Positions 26,969 through 36,834 of a DNA stretch of 64,000 bases are shown here, in pieces (position 1 is the stretch's first letter; every line of letters starts with the position of its first letter). Where the stretch lies: contig NZ_PJCF01000010.1 in assembly GCF_002835935.1 (NCBI RefSeq), forward strand, positions 1-64,000, written 5' to 3'. The DNA comes from Paraglaciecola sp. MB-3u-78. Lineage in GTDB: Bacteria; Pseudomonadota; Gammaproteobacteria; Enterobacterales; Alteromonadaceae. The notes under the pieces were generated by a model. It ran no database searches and was not told where the DNA came from. It was given only the letters and a program-made list of their open reading frames with translations. The position numbers were made by a program, and so were the translations under genes.

Positions 26969-27130
26969 TGAGATATTTTTTTGATGTATCTGCCAATAGT
27001 TATCGATGCAGTTTATATTAAGGTGCTTTGTTTGGCTATTTTGACTACTGTTTCCAATATAAGGTCAATTCGTAATAATTGACATTATTACGAATTGACA
27101 GGGTTTATTTACGTCTGTACCCTGCTTCTT

Positions 27131-28432
27131 ATGAAATACCATCCCATCACCGACACCATCAACTTATTGCCTCAGCAACGAGAGTTGTTGAACTCTTCCG
27201 AGTTTGCACAGGTTTACCCCTCTTTGGATGAATACCTAAACAAAATGGAAGACAACGGCATTGCTGCACGCAAGGATTTGGGGTTGTTGCTGCATTTTCT
27301 GGTCAGCGTAGTGGGCAACTCAAAAGGCACACAGACACGCTTTCGAAATGAGGCGGAACGTTTTACCCTGTTTTGCTGGAACGAAAAGAACAAGTCAATA
27401 TTAGCATTAGGTACAGAAGACATCCGAGATTACATCGATTGGATTTGGTCACCGCCTAAAGCACTGATTTCTGATACCACCATTGCCAGTCGCTTTAAAG
27501 CTAAGGCTGGTACTGATATACGCACTGTGAATAAAACCTGGCGACCATTTGTCCTTCGGCAGTCCAAAGCCAACCGCAAAACCAATGAGCTCATTTCACC
27601 AGAACGTTCAGCTTTAGATAAGCCTAAAAACCGCTACAGTCTTAATCAAACATCATTGCAAAATTCTTACGCCTCCTTGAATGTGTTTTTAAAAGAGCTA
27701 TGGGAATCTGAACACATTGCACGCAATCCCATTAGTCTGATAAAGAAAAGCTGTAAGTACATGGTAAAAGGCAAAATCTATAAACCTCCACATACCTTAG
27801 ACGATGAAACCTGGCAGCTATTTGTGGATACGCTTACGCAGGCGGCAGATGAAAATCCTGCATACGAAATGCATAGATTTCTGGTTCTTACGTTAAAAGT
27901 GTTGTTTTTAAGGATTTCAGAGCTTTCACATCGTGATTATTATACACCGATATTTGGACATTTCAGACAGGACCCCAGCGGTGAAGGCTGGGTGTTGAAC
28001 ATCATTGGTAAAGGCAAAAAAGAACGCCTAGTAACGGTACCCGACGAATTTATCGACAATGTGCTAATTCGCTATCGAGAGTCATTAGGGTTAACCCCCC
28101 TACCCCATATCGACGAAAACACGCCCATTATGCCGTCACAAAAAACCGGTCAACCGCTTCATCAAGATAGCTTGAATAATATGGTAGAAGAAGCTTTTGA
28201 TTTGGTGATCAAGTCGTTAGTTAAAAAGGAAAAAAAGCCACAGGCTCATGCCATTGCTGGCGCCTCTTCCCATTGGTTAAGACATACTGGCGCCACGCAG
28301 GCTTTAGGTGAAATCAGCGAAACGATGTTAGCCGAAGAGCTTGGCCATGCGAGTGTTAAGACTACTGTAGAGGTTTATGTGGCACCGGCACATAGGGATC
28401 GCATTAAAAAAGGTGTGTCACGAAAGCTTTAA
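27131..28432 (+). CDS. tyrosine recombinase/integrase at island edge
   Basis: A 433-residue site-specific recombinase. The N-terminal SAM-like core-binding region spans about 60-200. The catalytic domain shows the first Arg in LRISELSH, the Lys of IGKGKKERLV, HWLRHTGATQ, LGHASVKTT and the nucleophile in VEVYVAP. All six catalytic positions appear present. The start is ATG at 27131 (MKYHPITDT); an in-frame TTG at 27095 gives a less natural N-terminus. The N-terminal part is of the type seen in chromosomal island integrases of marine gammaproteobacteria. It probably mobilised some of the defence genes to its left, though no att duplication was identified. Confidence 0.85.
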   Translation: MKYHPITDTINLLPQQRELLNSSEFAQVYPSLDEYLNKMEDNGIAARKDLGLLLHFLVSVVGNSKGTQTRFRNEAERFTLFCWNEKNKSILALGTEDIRDYIDWIWSPPKALISDTTIASRFKAKAGTDIRTVNKTWRPFVLRQSKANRKTNELISPERSALDKPKNRYSLNQTSLQNSYASLNVFLKELWESEHIARNPISLIKKSCKYMVKGKIYKPPHTLDDETWQLFVDTLTQAADENPAYEMHRFLVLTLKVLFLRISELSHRDYYTPIFGHFRQDPSGEGWVLNIIGKGKKERLVTVPDEFIDNVLIRYRESLGLTPLPHIDENTPIMPSQKTGQPLHQDSLNNMVEEAFDLVIKSLVKKEKKPQAHAIAGASSHWLRHTGATQALGEISETMLAEELGHASVKTTVEVYVAPAHRDRIKKGVSRKL

Positions 28433-28935
28433 CGAAACAACAAAATTCGATTTAGTCCCTCAAGCAACTTCATTTATTCAAGAAGGATAGTTTGAAATAC
28501 AGGTAGGTACAGTAAACACCAATTTGGTGTCGCAATAGTCTCTGTTGACTTTGAATCGGTTCCCGAAGATACAGAAATTGTCACACAGCTCCAAATTGCG
28601 ACAATTTGATAGCTTCATAAAAAGACCAGTAATTATCTCTAGCAAGACATATATAGATATCTTTATCCCTTTTTTCTCCATGCCCGATGTGTCTGTTTGC
28701 GGCACATTTGTCTCAGCACTAAGCTCTTGTGTGGCTTTGATATTATTGGGGCTAAAGTAGCCTTTGTGTGCGAGCATATTAGTGTTTGAAACTGAAACTC
28801 CTTTAACCCCGCGATTTTGTGCACTTAGATTTTGCCCAAATTACGTAATGTTTGTAACTAGGAAAAACCAAAGCTTAAACTCTATAAAAATTCGACAAAT
28901 TAATGTTTGAAACTCAGACTGGCCTAATAAGCTGA

Positions 28936-29147
28936 CAGACTATATTGAGCGATTTAGTCATTGGTGCTAGCTTAGCCGAACGACTGCTTTGCCCAAGAAA
29001 GCGGACGTAGCGATTTATTGTGGTTTAGTCCGGTTTGAGCGATCAGCGGTCATAGGATTGAATAAAACGTGACTTGTAAGCGATTGATCATAGGAGCCGT
29101 TGAGTAATCGCGGTAAAAGTCAAAAATTGCCTGATAGCTGACGTAAG
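28936..29147 (+). repeat. dispersed intergenic repeat, copy 1
   Basis: It begins with CAGACTATATTGAGCGA and ends with ATTGCCTGATAGCTGACGTA. The same blocks in the same order and a similar interior (GGTCATA, CCGTTGA) occur at 41131-41299; the end block alone recurs at 40949-40970. Confidence 0.6.
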
Positions 29148-29190
29148 ATATTGTTGATTTTCAGTGTTGTTGTTTGACAAGAATGTGTCA

Positions 29191-29208
29191 TTCCCGCGAA
29201 TGCGGGAA
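29191..29208. repeat. short GC-rich palindrome
   Basis: TTCCCGCGAATGCGGGAA forms a stem of seven pairs. It is isolated in non-coding DNA and resembles REP-type intergenic palindromes. Confidence 0.45.
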
Positions 29209-29522
29209 CCACCAAATAGCCCCAGTAAGCTCAATCGATTCTCACCCAACCAAGTCAAAATATAAGTCTTTTCAGCTAGGATTTAACTCATTGATGAGCC
29301 GGCTTTTCCATTCTAGGTTTCATTTCTTGAGCTAAAGCCCTCAACTTGTTTGTTTTTATGTCTTGGATTCAAATAATAAGTGCATAACTTGAACGGGTAA
29401 AAAAGACGGGAAGATGTCATCATCTGCTTCCTCAGTATAGGCGATCGTCACCGCTACTTAATCGTCTGACTGCAATTCGCTCATTTTTGCCATTCAGCCC
29501 TGCTTAATTTGACGATGAAAAT

Positions 29523-29822
29523 ATGATGATTTTTGTAAAAAATGACACTCTGTTGTCAATCTACAGCTTTGATCTTTTTGGGTTACCATTTGGTGACAAA
29601 CGATTAACCGTCGCAGCAAAGACGGTAGAAAAACACGTTGTGCACTACAGACAGCTTTATGAGCAACTGAGCATAAAAAAAACCACCTCAAATGAGATGG
29701 CTTTAACTTTAGGTTTGTATGTAAAACGTTGGCAGCAATGGGGCAAGGCTGCCATTGGAGCATGGGTCACGGTACCTAGTGCTAAGCCCTATGTTGCGTT
29801 CTCGCGAGACATTCGCTGCTAA
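29523..29822 (+). CDS. uncertain small protein, perhaps transposase scrap
   Basis: A 99-codon frame. The segment LPFGDKRLTVAAKTVEKHV recalls the LGDxRLTxR helix at the N-terminus of IS4-type transposases, and WQQWGKAAIGAW is also compatible with a DNA-binding scrap. No catalytic region follows. Its stop overlaps the stop of the ice-binding-like gene. It is either a transposase remnant or a spurious frame. Confidence 0.3.
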   Translation: MMIFVKNDTLLSIYSFDLFGLPFGDKRLTVAAKTVEKHVVHYRQLYEQLSIKKTTSNEMALTLGLYVKRWQQWGKAAIGAWVTVPSAKPYVAFSRDIRC

Positions 29823-31105
29823 AATGTTAAATCTGCGGTGCATAGTTTTAAGTAAGTTGAATATGGTGAAGGTAAAATAGTCCATCCCCCGGGGTTTAAG
29901 ATAGAAGGTGCGTTCCATGCATTGTCACCACGTCCTGACCCGATCCTCTTCATCAACGACCACCCATAATCCGAAGATATTTCCATCCTCCTACTACTGA
30001 CTTGTATTTCTGTTCCGTCGGTAAACGTGTGATGTGTTATATCTTTACTGTCTGTGACTGGAAGCAAAACGCGTGTATTCGCTAACCGTTCTAGACTGTA
30101 ATGAGTGTCATCCCACAACGGACACACGACCGGTTTTGGGTAATTACATTCACTATCGAAATAATCTACTGCTACTGCGCCAATCGCATAAACGCTCCCG
30201 CACACACTGCTCGTAGCGCCATTCACCGCGCCATTCACATACGCCACGCCTTGAAATTTTGACCCCGCGCCAAGATTGAGCGCGCCACCCAAAATCCACG
30301 TGATATTTGAAAATTTCGCACCATTTATCAATATGAAAGTCGACCCAGCGCTTAAAGTCATAGCCTCGCTAGATATCATCGTGAACTGCGCATCCGGGTC
30401 ACCGTTGGCATCAAAGGTCACCGGGGCATTGGAACCCCACATTAAGTTAATCGCACCGAACTTATAAACACCCGGACCAAACGTAATTCCTGAGATGTCT
30501 CCATTGGAAATAACTCCATCCACCCCCTTACTATCTGTGATTTTCTTTGTTATAGCAGTCATCGCAGCAGTCATCGTATCGGTACTATCGATAAAGCCTG
30601 CGACATAGTCAGAATATTCCCTACTATTTCGACCTGCCTCGGCCCCGAAAGTCGTCGCTCCTAAAGCCTCTGCAGCGTAATACGTCGCACCGACTTCTAG
30701 TGTGATGGCTGCACCAGACTTGATAGAGCCGACCTCACCGTAAGCGCCTACGACCACGGCGGCCCCTGCGTTGATATCCTGAGCGGTGCCATAAGTCCCG
30801 ACTCCCACGGCAGCGCCAGCGGAGATTTGTTTAGCGTTTGACCCGACACCCGTAGTAACGGCAGCGCCAGCATAGATATCTTTTACGCCAGTGTGGGCAC
30901 CAATAGAAACGGCCGCTTGTGCAGCCAGATGTCCGTTAACATGGTAGTCGGAGTTATCATCTTCGGGGTGTGCGGCTATGCTTAGCGCCGCCCCCGAAAT
31001 TGCAGAATACTTAGATAAATCCATCTCTTTCGATTGAACATTTGCTAAACCCGCGACACACAAAGTCAAACTGGTTAAGCAGGTTTTTAATAATATATTT
31101 TTCAT
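29819..31105 (-). CDS. secreted DUF3494 ice-binding-like protein with repeat region
   Basis: A 428-residue exported protein. A signal peptide covers about 1-25. Residues ~40-130 contain imperfect repeats of roughly 18-19 residues with the core AGAAVxxG (YAGAAVTTG, SAGAAVGVG, NAGAAVVVG, KSGAAITLE), suggestive of a beta-solenoid. Residues ~180-330 form a DUF3494 domain: GVYKFGAINL, FTMISSEAMTLSAGSTFILI, WILGGALNLGAGSKFQG and SVCGSVYAIGAVAV. DUF3494 proteins bind ice or act as adhesins. A C-terminal ~100-residue tail with two Cys is not recognised. The solenoid front is unusual for the family. It stands alone among mobile-element debris, consistent with the frequent horizontal transfer of this family. 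Ice binding itself is unproven. Confidence 0.85.
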   Translation of the reverse strand: MKNILLKTCLTSLTLCVAGLANVQSKEMDLSKYSAISGAALSIAAHPEDDNSDYHVNGHLAAQAAVSIGAHTGVKDIYAGAAVTTGVGSNAKQISAGAAVGVGTYGTAQDINAGAAVVVGAYGEVGSIKSGAAITLEVGATYYAAEALGATTFGAEAGRNSREYSDYVAGFIDSTDTMTAAMTAITKKITDSKGVDGVISNGDISGITFGPGVYKFGAINLMWGSNAPVTFDANGDPDAQFTMISSEAMTLSAGSTFILINGAKFSNITWILGGALNLGAGSKFQGVAYVNGAVNGATSSVCGSVYAIGAVAVDYFDSECNYPKPVVCPLWDDTHYSLERLANTRVLLPVTDSKDITHHTFTDGTEIQVSSRRMEISSDYGWSLMKRIGSGRGDNAWNAPSILNPGGWTILPSPYSTYLKLCTADLTF

Positions 31106-31474
31106 GTGATTTTCCTTTTAATCCCTTCACAAGAATTTTGGAAGGTAATGGCTAAAAGTGATACGTCATCACTACTGCTATGAGGTACAGCATATGGTAT
31201 GCAAAAAAAATATCTCGACATAACAATGATTTAAAAAAATACCGCTTAGCATGTTTTCTAATACGACAAGGTTTGATATCTGAGCATCTACCACAAACAT
31301 TGAGACCTTAATCTGAACTGATTATAAAATTAATGTTGGGGGACCGAAATTGAACTTTGGTATATTAGACTTTTGTCTCATAAAAGTCTGTTGAACTAAG
31401 CCGCTGCGCGGAGCCTGTCATTTTTTATCTTTGAGTCACACTTATCTGTGGGAAGAAACTAAAGAAGACACCCA
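31106..31474. other. intergenic region upstream of ice-binding-like gene and intron
   Basis: About 370 AT-rich bases. It should contain the promoter for the leftward ice-binding-like gene; the right part forms the 5' flank of the group II intron remnant. No gene seen. Confidence 0.4.
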
Positions 31475-32160
31475 GTGCGCCGAGATAAATCGGTAGAAGA
31501 TCGGAGGTGCAAGTCCTCTACTTGGTAAGGTAAGCACACCGCCAAGTCCCCGAGTCATGGGCTTTGCACCGTAAGGTGTCGAGTTAAGCGTTGACAGGGG
31601 AAACCATAGGCCGAGTATTGAGCTGCGAAATCCTCACTTAAGCGTGCTGACCTTGTTGGGTGAAGGGGAAGGCAATACGACCAATAGATGAAATGCCATA
31701 TACGGCGGTGCTAGTTATTGGTTGACGCTTCGCAGTCATAGACCTTGTGCATGTGGTGATGTCTTTTATGCGGAACTCGGGAGATCCAGCGGTTTGGTGA
31801 GACACGTTTTGTCTTACACATTAAGGGAAAGTCATGAGACAAAGCCTTTGATGATAAGCCACTGGAAGTCAGACAGTCTCATAGTAATGAGGAAGCATGC
31901 GAACAAATTGGGTTAATCACCAAGGCGGAGTGTGTGGAGCGAAGGGGACTGACAGAGAGGAAACGTTTTCAGCAGAAGATTAGCCGTGACTCAGAGCATG
32001 GGATATTTAGCTTCAGGTTTGGAAATGTTGGGGAAAGTAGCGAAGCAGTATAAGTTTATTCAACGCTTTCACCTTTGACTCTATGTAGGAGCCGTATGCG
32101 TTAGTAGCGCCCGTACGGATCTGTGCCGGAGGCCTGTTTTATGTTGAATAAATCAATGTA
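31475..32160 (+). mobile_element. group II intron remnant lacking its reverse transcriptase
   Basis: The 5' end starts with the group II consensus GTGCG at 31475, followed by sequence typical of bacterial domain I (ATCGGAGGTGCAAGTCC, then CCGAGTCATGGGC). A domain IV entry region resembling the leader of intron-encoded proteins follows (GGGAAAGTCATGAGACAAAG, GATGATAAGCCACTGGAAGT). Only a frameshifted ~70-codon scrap of the reverse transcriptase N-terminus remains (about 31946-32085). The sequence then passes directly into domain V. The 3' boundary is approximate. Loss of the protein means it could only splice or move with a helper enzyme, as ORF-less group II introns do. Confidence 0.8.
32089..32121 (+). 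ncRNA. group II intron domain V
   Basis: GAGCCGTATGCG-TTAGTA-GCGCCCGTACGGATC folds into the conserved catalytic hairpin, with the two stems separated by a small bulge. This is the active-site domain of the ribozyme and appears intact. Confidence 0.8.
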
Positions 32161-32520
32161 AATCAGGGCTTTACGGCAATTTTTAAAAATAGCGAAAAAC
32201 CCGTTATGTTCTAAACTTTACTTTGCTCCCAAAACCGCCACTTACCTCCTATGTGTCTATGTAAATACTCATAAGTGCAACTCATTATTATGATAAAAGT
32301 ACACAAACCTAAAACCAGTTTTCTCTTTCTGCATATTTACATCCAACCAGATCACTCAATAACATCGAAGCCGATCACTTTTGGGGTAAATGTTATTCAG
32401 TGACCGGCTTAATGTTGTTGCCCAACTTTTACTCTTTTTTGTCTGTCCAATAGGTGTTTTTAACCGTTATTCTTTTCATTTTTGATGGTGAGAATAACTA
32501 TGCCAATGGCACCTATTTAA
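32161..32520. other. intergenic region between intron and IS21 remnant
   Basis: About 360 bases. It contains CCGATCAC...GTGACCGG-type inverted halves (about 32370-32407) and the 16-mer ATGTGTCTATGTAAAT, which recurs near 42215. Both could be ends of lost insertion sequences. Confidence 0.35.
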
Positions 32521-32963
32521 ATGTGTAAGTCAAAAGAGATTTTAAGACTCAAATACGGCTGTTTGCTCAGCCATCGAAAAATAGCCAAAAGCTTATCTGT
32601 TTCAGCGTCAATTGTGTCTATTTATGCCATTCGTGCCACCTCTCTTGGGATCACTAGCTGGCCGCTTGATTAAAAATGGAGTGATGAGACGCTTCAACGA
32701 GCACTCCTCAAAACCAAAACCAAACCTAAGAGTAAGGGTTACATCATCCCCAATTGGTCTGTCGTCCAGCAAGAGTTGAGGCCGAAAACGATGACATTGC
32801 AGTTATTGTGGGAAGAATATGGTGAGCGGTATCCAGAAGGTTTTTACAGCTAAAACCACTTCTTTTGTCTATATAAAACATGGCTAAAATGTCAAAAACC
32901 ATCCATGCGTCAAAACCATAAAGCAGGTGAAAAACTGTTTGTTGATTATTGTGGACCCACCAT
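32521..32963 (+). pseudogene. istA: IS21-family istA transposase remnant
   Basis: Joined frames give an IstA-like N-terminus: KEILRLKYGCLLSHRKIAKSL, then a stop, then LQRALLKTK, VVQQELRPK, MTLQLLWEEYGERYPEGF, another stop, and HKAGEKLFVDYCGPTM. These match successive parts of IS21 transposases, but with internal stops and no DDE core or istB after it. It is inactive. Confidence 0.75.
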
Positions 32964-33615
32964 GAAAAAAACAAAAGGGGTCAAAAAGAAAAGGGGTCAA
33001 GTTGCTTGCTTCACAATACTCTTGATCAATTCCTCGAATAGGCTAAAAGACCTGCGGGGTCGTTGAAAATCGATAGGGTCAGTGAAATTGATTGACCAGA
33101 AGTTCAACGGCGGCTTATGGCACAAAGTTCTCCTTCAAGTTTAACGCTCGACTGTCTGCTATTAGGCTCATTGGAGCCATTCGCTGAGCGTCGCAAATGT
33201 GCCATAAGCAATCGAGTAGCTTGGCTTATGGCTTGCGAACTACAAGACTCAAAATCGATGGGTTCTAGTAGCTAGGAAAAAGATTAAATTTACACAAATA
33301 AATTTAATTGTGAGTAGGCTTTGCTTCGGATTTTGAGTACTTTCATTTCGAACATAGAAGCCCTTAATTAATTTTGGTACAAAATCTCAAAACAACCTAA
33401 AGCAGAATTTATCATAATTGTTAAATAGGTTTATTTTCAATATATGTTAATTAGAAAGCCTCTGCCTAGAGGTTGTTATTGAATCAAAATAAAAAATACA
33501 ATAATATTTCTTCAACTCATACACTTAGGATTTTCAGGATCATTCTACTATTCATAAAGAATGGCTGGAAGTATAACCATATCCTACAAATCAAAAATTT
33601 TAATGGAGCTATACC
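32964..33615. other. intergenic region upstream of acyl-CoA ligase
   Basis: About 650 bases. Near its start AAAAGGGGTCA occurs twice (32972-33000). Sequences around GGCTTATGGCACAAAG and CTTTGTGCCATAAG-like parts (about 33110-33240) are inversely repeated. The last ~120 bases are AT-rich and likely hold the promoter for the ligase gene. No gene seen. Confidence 0.4.
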
Positions 33616-35244
33616 ATGTTAGGTTTAATGCAAGATCGCCCCTTACTTATTTCTCAAATGATTGAGCATGCAGCTCTGAACCATGCTGATGCAGAAATCG
33701 TTTCCAGATCGGTTGAAGGTCCGATTCATCGTTATACCTATAAGGACTGTGCAGTTCGATGTCGTAGATTAGCGAATGCGCTGACTAAACTGGGCACAGA
33801 ACAGGGTGATACTATTGGAACGCTGGCCTGGAATGGCTACCGTCACCTTGAACTCTATTTCGGTGTGGCTTCGATGGGTTCTATCTGCCATACGCTTAAT
33901 CCCAGACTTTCTCAAGAACAACTCGTTTATATTATTAACCATGCCGAAGATAAATTCTTTTTTACGGATCTGACATTTGTACCATTGCTGGAAGCTGTGG
34001 CAGATAAACTGCCAACCGTTAAGCAGTTCATTATCATGACCGACCGAGCTCACATGCCTAAGACTAAACTAGCCAACGTGCTCTGTTATGAAGAGCTGTT
34101 GGATGCTGAGAATGACGATTATAAATGGCCGCTTTTCGATGAAAACACAGCCTGTTCGCTTTGCTACACATCCGGCACAACGGGTAATCCCAAAGGGGTG
34201 CTTTTCAGCCATCGTTCAACTACTTTGCACAGTTACGCTTCCTGTATGCCGGATGCACTGGGACTTTCTTCTATGGACGTCATGTTACCTGTGGTACCAA
34301 TGTTTCATGCCAATGCCTGGGGGATTCCCTATGCAGCTGCCATGTGCGGTACCAAGCTAGTGATGCCAGGCTGTGCCATGGATGGTGAATCGATTTATGA
34401 ACTGATGGAAAGCGAAAAGGTGAACCTCTCTGCTGGGGTTCCAACTGTCTGGATGATGTTGCTTGGCTATCTCAAACAGAATAATAAGACATTTTCCACT
34501 ATGAAGGCGACCATTATTGGTGGTTCCGCTGTGTCCCGTTCCATGATTGAAACCTTCCGTAACGACTATGGTGTTGATGTGCTCCATGCCTGGGGTATGA
34601 CAGAAACCAGCCCCTTGGGAACCGCCTGTCGTATGAAATTCAAACACAAGAACCTTTCCAATGATGAGTTGAACAGCCTTAATCTAAAGCAGGGCCGTGC
34701 TGTCTACGGTGTTGAAATGAAGATTGTGGATGACAAAGGCGAACAACTGCCATGGGATGGTGTTAAGTCCGGCAACCTGCTGGTTCGGGGACCCTGGATT
34801 TGTTCAGGTTACTTCAAGGATGAAGGAGGACAAGTGGTTGATGCAGATGGTTGGATGGATACAGGTGACGTGGCAAATATCGATCCTGACGGTTTTATGC
34901 AGATTACGGATCGTTCCAAAGATGTGATTAAATCAGGTGGTGAGTGGATATCTTCAATTGATGTGGAGAACGAAGCGGTCGGTTGTAAAGGCATTGCAGA
35001 AGCAGCTGTTATTGCGATCCCTGATCCAAAATGGGACGAGCGTCCTTTGGTGATTGCGGTGAAGGAAGCAGGCTCCGATGTCACCATGGAACAGGTGATT
35101 GCGCACCTGGCGAAAACCCTGGCGAAATGGCAGCTACCCGATGATGTAATATTTGTTGAGGAACTTCCCCATGGCGCTACAGGGAAACTACAAAAGAACA
35201 TACTTCGAGAGACATACAAGGATTACAAGCCGTCTGTCCCATAG
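33616..35244 (+). CDS. AlkK-like medium/long-chain acyl-CoA ligase
   Basis: A 542-residue member of the AMP-forming ligase family, converting a fatty acid to its CoA ester. The P-loop [12 protein letters not shown] is near 186-197, followed by [10 protein letters not shown], the GWGMTE-type motif ([12 protein letters not shown]), the motif [16 protein letters not shown], the hinge [17 protein letters not shown], and the catalytic Lys in [11 protein letters not shown]. Overall it resembles the AlkK/DmdB-type branch ([20 protein letters not shown]). The ATG at 33616 has TGGAG upstream. It stands alone between mobile-element remnants, but its substrate class matches the lipid cluster at 42-61 kb. 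The exact chain length is not predictable here. Confidence 0.85.
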   Translation: MLGLMQDRPLLISQMIEHAALNHADAEIVSRSVEGPIHRYTYKDCAVRCRRLANALTKLGTEQGDTIGTLAWNGYRHLELYFGVASMGSICHTLNPRLSQEQLVYIINHAEDKFFFTDLTFVPLLEAVADKLPTVKQFIIMTDRAHMPKTKLANVLCYEELLDAENDDYKWPLFDENTACSLCYTSGTTGNPKGVLFSHRSTTLHSYASCMPDALGLSSMDVMLPVVPMFHANAWGIPYAAAMCGTKLVMPGCAMDGESIYELMESEKVNLSAGVPTVWMMLLGYLKQNNKTFSTMKATIIGGSAVSRSMIETFRNDYGVDVLHAWGMTETSPLGTACRMKFKHKNLSNDELNSLNLKQGRAVYGVEMKIVDDKGEQLPWDGVKSGNLLVRGPWICSGYFKDEGGQVVDADGWMDTGDVANIDPDGFMQITDRSKDVIKSGGEWISSIDVENEAVGCKGIAEAAVIAIPDPKWDERPLVIAVKEAGSDVTMEQVIAHLAKTLAKWQLPDDVIFVEELPHGATGKLQKNILRETYKDYKPSVP

Positions 35245-35418
35245 GCACTTCTCACAAAGGAAGAGTAATGAATCTTTTTGTTGTTGATCTAGACTCGCAG
35301 TGAAGCGTGCTCAAAAGCATATTCTTATCAAATAGTAATTACAGGTTCCCATAACCTTGTTATCAGTGGGTAATAGCGAGGGCAATCACTAGTTTAATAC
35401 AACTGTCTATGAGCCTAA

Positions 35419-36237
35419 CAAGATGAAAAAATTACAATAACACACCCTGATGATTGGCATCCTCATGTTCGAGACAATGAATATTTAGTCGATGTTGTTC
35501 CACATACAACCGCTACCTTTTCTCGCGTTATTATTATGCCAAATCTAAAGCCGCCGGTAACCTCCGTAGCGCAAGCGCTTTGTTACCGAGATCGTATTTT
35601 AGCAGCGAGTCCTAATAAGAGTTTTGATCCACTGATGACTTTGTATTTAACCAATAATACCTCTGCTGATGATATTATTGCTGCTCACAATAACGAACAT
35701 GTCTATGCAGTTAAATATTATCCCGCTGGTGCAACAACTAATTCTGATGCTGGCGTAACTGATATTAAAAATACTTATCCTGCTTTAGAAAAAATGCAAC
35801 AATTGGGTATACCCTTATTAGTTCATGGTGAAGTAACCGATCAAAGCATTGATCTATTTGATCGTGAAGAAGTTTTTATTGAAACTGTTTTAAGGCCTTT
35901 AATAGAAGACTTCCCAAAACTAAAAGTTGTTTTAGAACATATCACAACAAAACAAGCTGCTGAGTTTGTTGCTAAAACAGGTGATAATATTGCAGCCACT
36001 ATTACTGCACACCATTTATTATTTAATCGTAATCAGATGTTTAAAGGCGGTTTGAATCCACATTATTATTGTTTACCCATATTAAAACGTGAAACACATC
36101 GTGAAGCATTAATCGCAGCGGCAATCAGCGGTAATAAAAAATTCTTTTTAGGCACAGACAGTACACCACACACTCAAGATAATAAAGAATCCACATGTGG
36201 ATGTGCTGGAATATATTCTGCTCATGCCGCAATTTAA
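35419..36237 (+). pseudogene. pyrC: dihydroorotase (PyrC) pseudogene, both ends lost
   Basis: The frame is clearly dihydroorotase, the third step of pyrimidine synthesis. It has DDWHPHVRD (metal-binding HxH), [70 protein letters not shown] and ESTCGCAG. It opens just after a stop at 35416 and has no ATG, GTG or TTG before the HxH motif; the first ATG (35536) lies downstream of these ligands. The 3' end stops after [13 protein letters not shown], about 95 residues short of a normal 345-350-residue enzyme. The inverted repeat copy B begins right at this breakpoint. A functional pyrC must lie elsewhere. Confidence 0.85.
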
Positions 36238-36239
36238 CT

Positions 36240-36400
36240 TTAGAGTATAGGTAAAATAAAACGTTATTTTTCATAAAATCAAAATACATGATGCCTCATA
36301 TTTTCCATATTTACCTCTCTTTTATATCCTTGAGGGAGTGAAAGTCGGCAATTTCTCCTCTATTACTCAACTGTTTTAACAAAATTTAAAATAAGAAATA
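36240..36400 (-). repeat. inverted repeat copy B (partner 74-234)
   Basis: The reverse complement of the htpX-upstream segment at 74-234, with small indels and substitutions. It begins at the exact point where the pyrC frame is cut off, which suggests an insertion or rearrangement boundary. Confidence 0.75.
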
Positions 36401-36834
36401 AGCGCCTCCCACCGTCCGGTTTTAGGCTCATTACAGACAGTCATCATTGACGCGATTTACACTTAAAATGTAAGCTTAAGAGCTAACAAATTATCTTTGG
36501 GATATCCCTCAACTTTGTTGTGTATTGCGAGGACAAAAAAGCTCGTCGCATAGCAAACTTTTGCTCAAACCCTTTCGCTGCGATATGCACTGTTGAACGA
36601 CCATACCGGGCGTTTATTGAATCCATACAGGTCATCAGTATAGTGTTGTCATTCGAGTCAAAACTTGGTTGTATATTCTAACTTCAGCAGAAGAAGATGA
36701 TACAAGGCGTCACGCCAAAGAAATGCTGAATGATGCATTTGGAAAGTATTATGGCGAGACTCATCACAATAAATAGGCTAAAAGAAAGGCATAGATGAAA
36801 AGGGGGGTAATCGTATTCAGGTCACGGAAATGGA
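36401..36834. other. intergenic region with a short orphan frame
   Basis: About 430 bases. An open frame at 36621-36776 has no start and encodes about 51 residues ending EEDDTRRHAKEMLNDAFGKY-like sequence; it looks like the tail of a lost gene but is not recognised. Nothing else is seen. Confidence 0.35.

Larger units (their letters stand above)
28433..29522. other. non-coding region with dispersed repeat family
   Basis: About 1.1 kb without a recognisable gene. It contains a copy of a non-coding repeat (28936-29147) also found at 41131-41299, and a small palindrome TTCCCGCGAATGCGGGAA at 29191-29208, a common intergenic repeat type. Confidence 0.5.

Noticed and set aside
31722-31916. Independent 64-residue gene in the intron
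   Set aside because: It is the leader frame of the intron-encoded protein seen in complete group II introns, read here without the enzyme.
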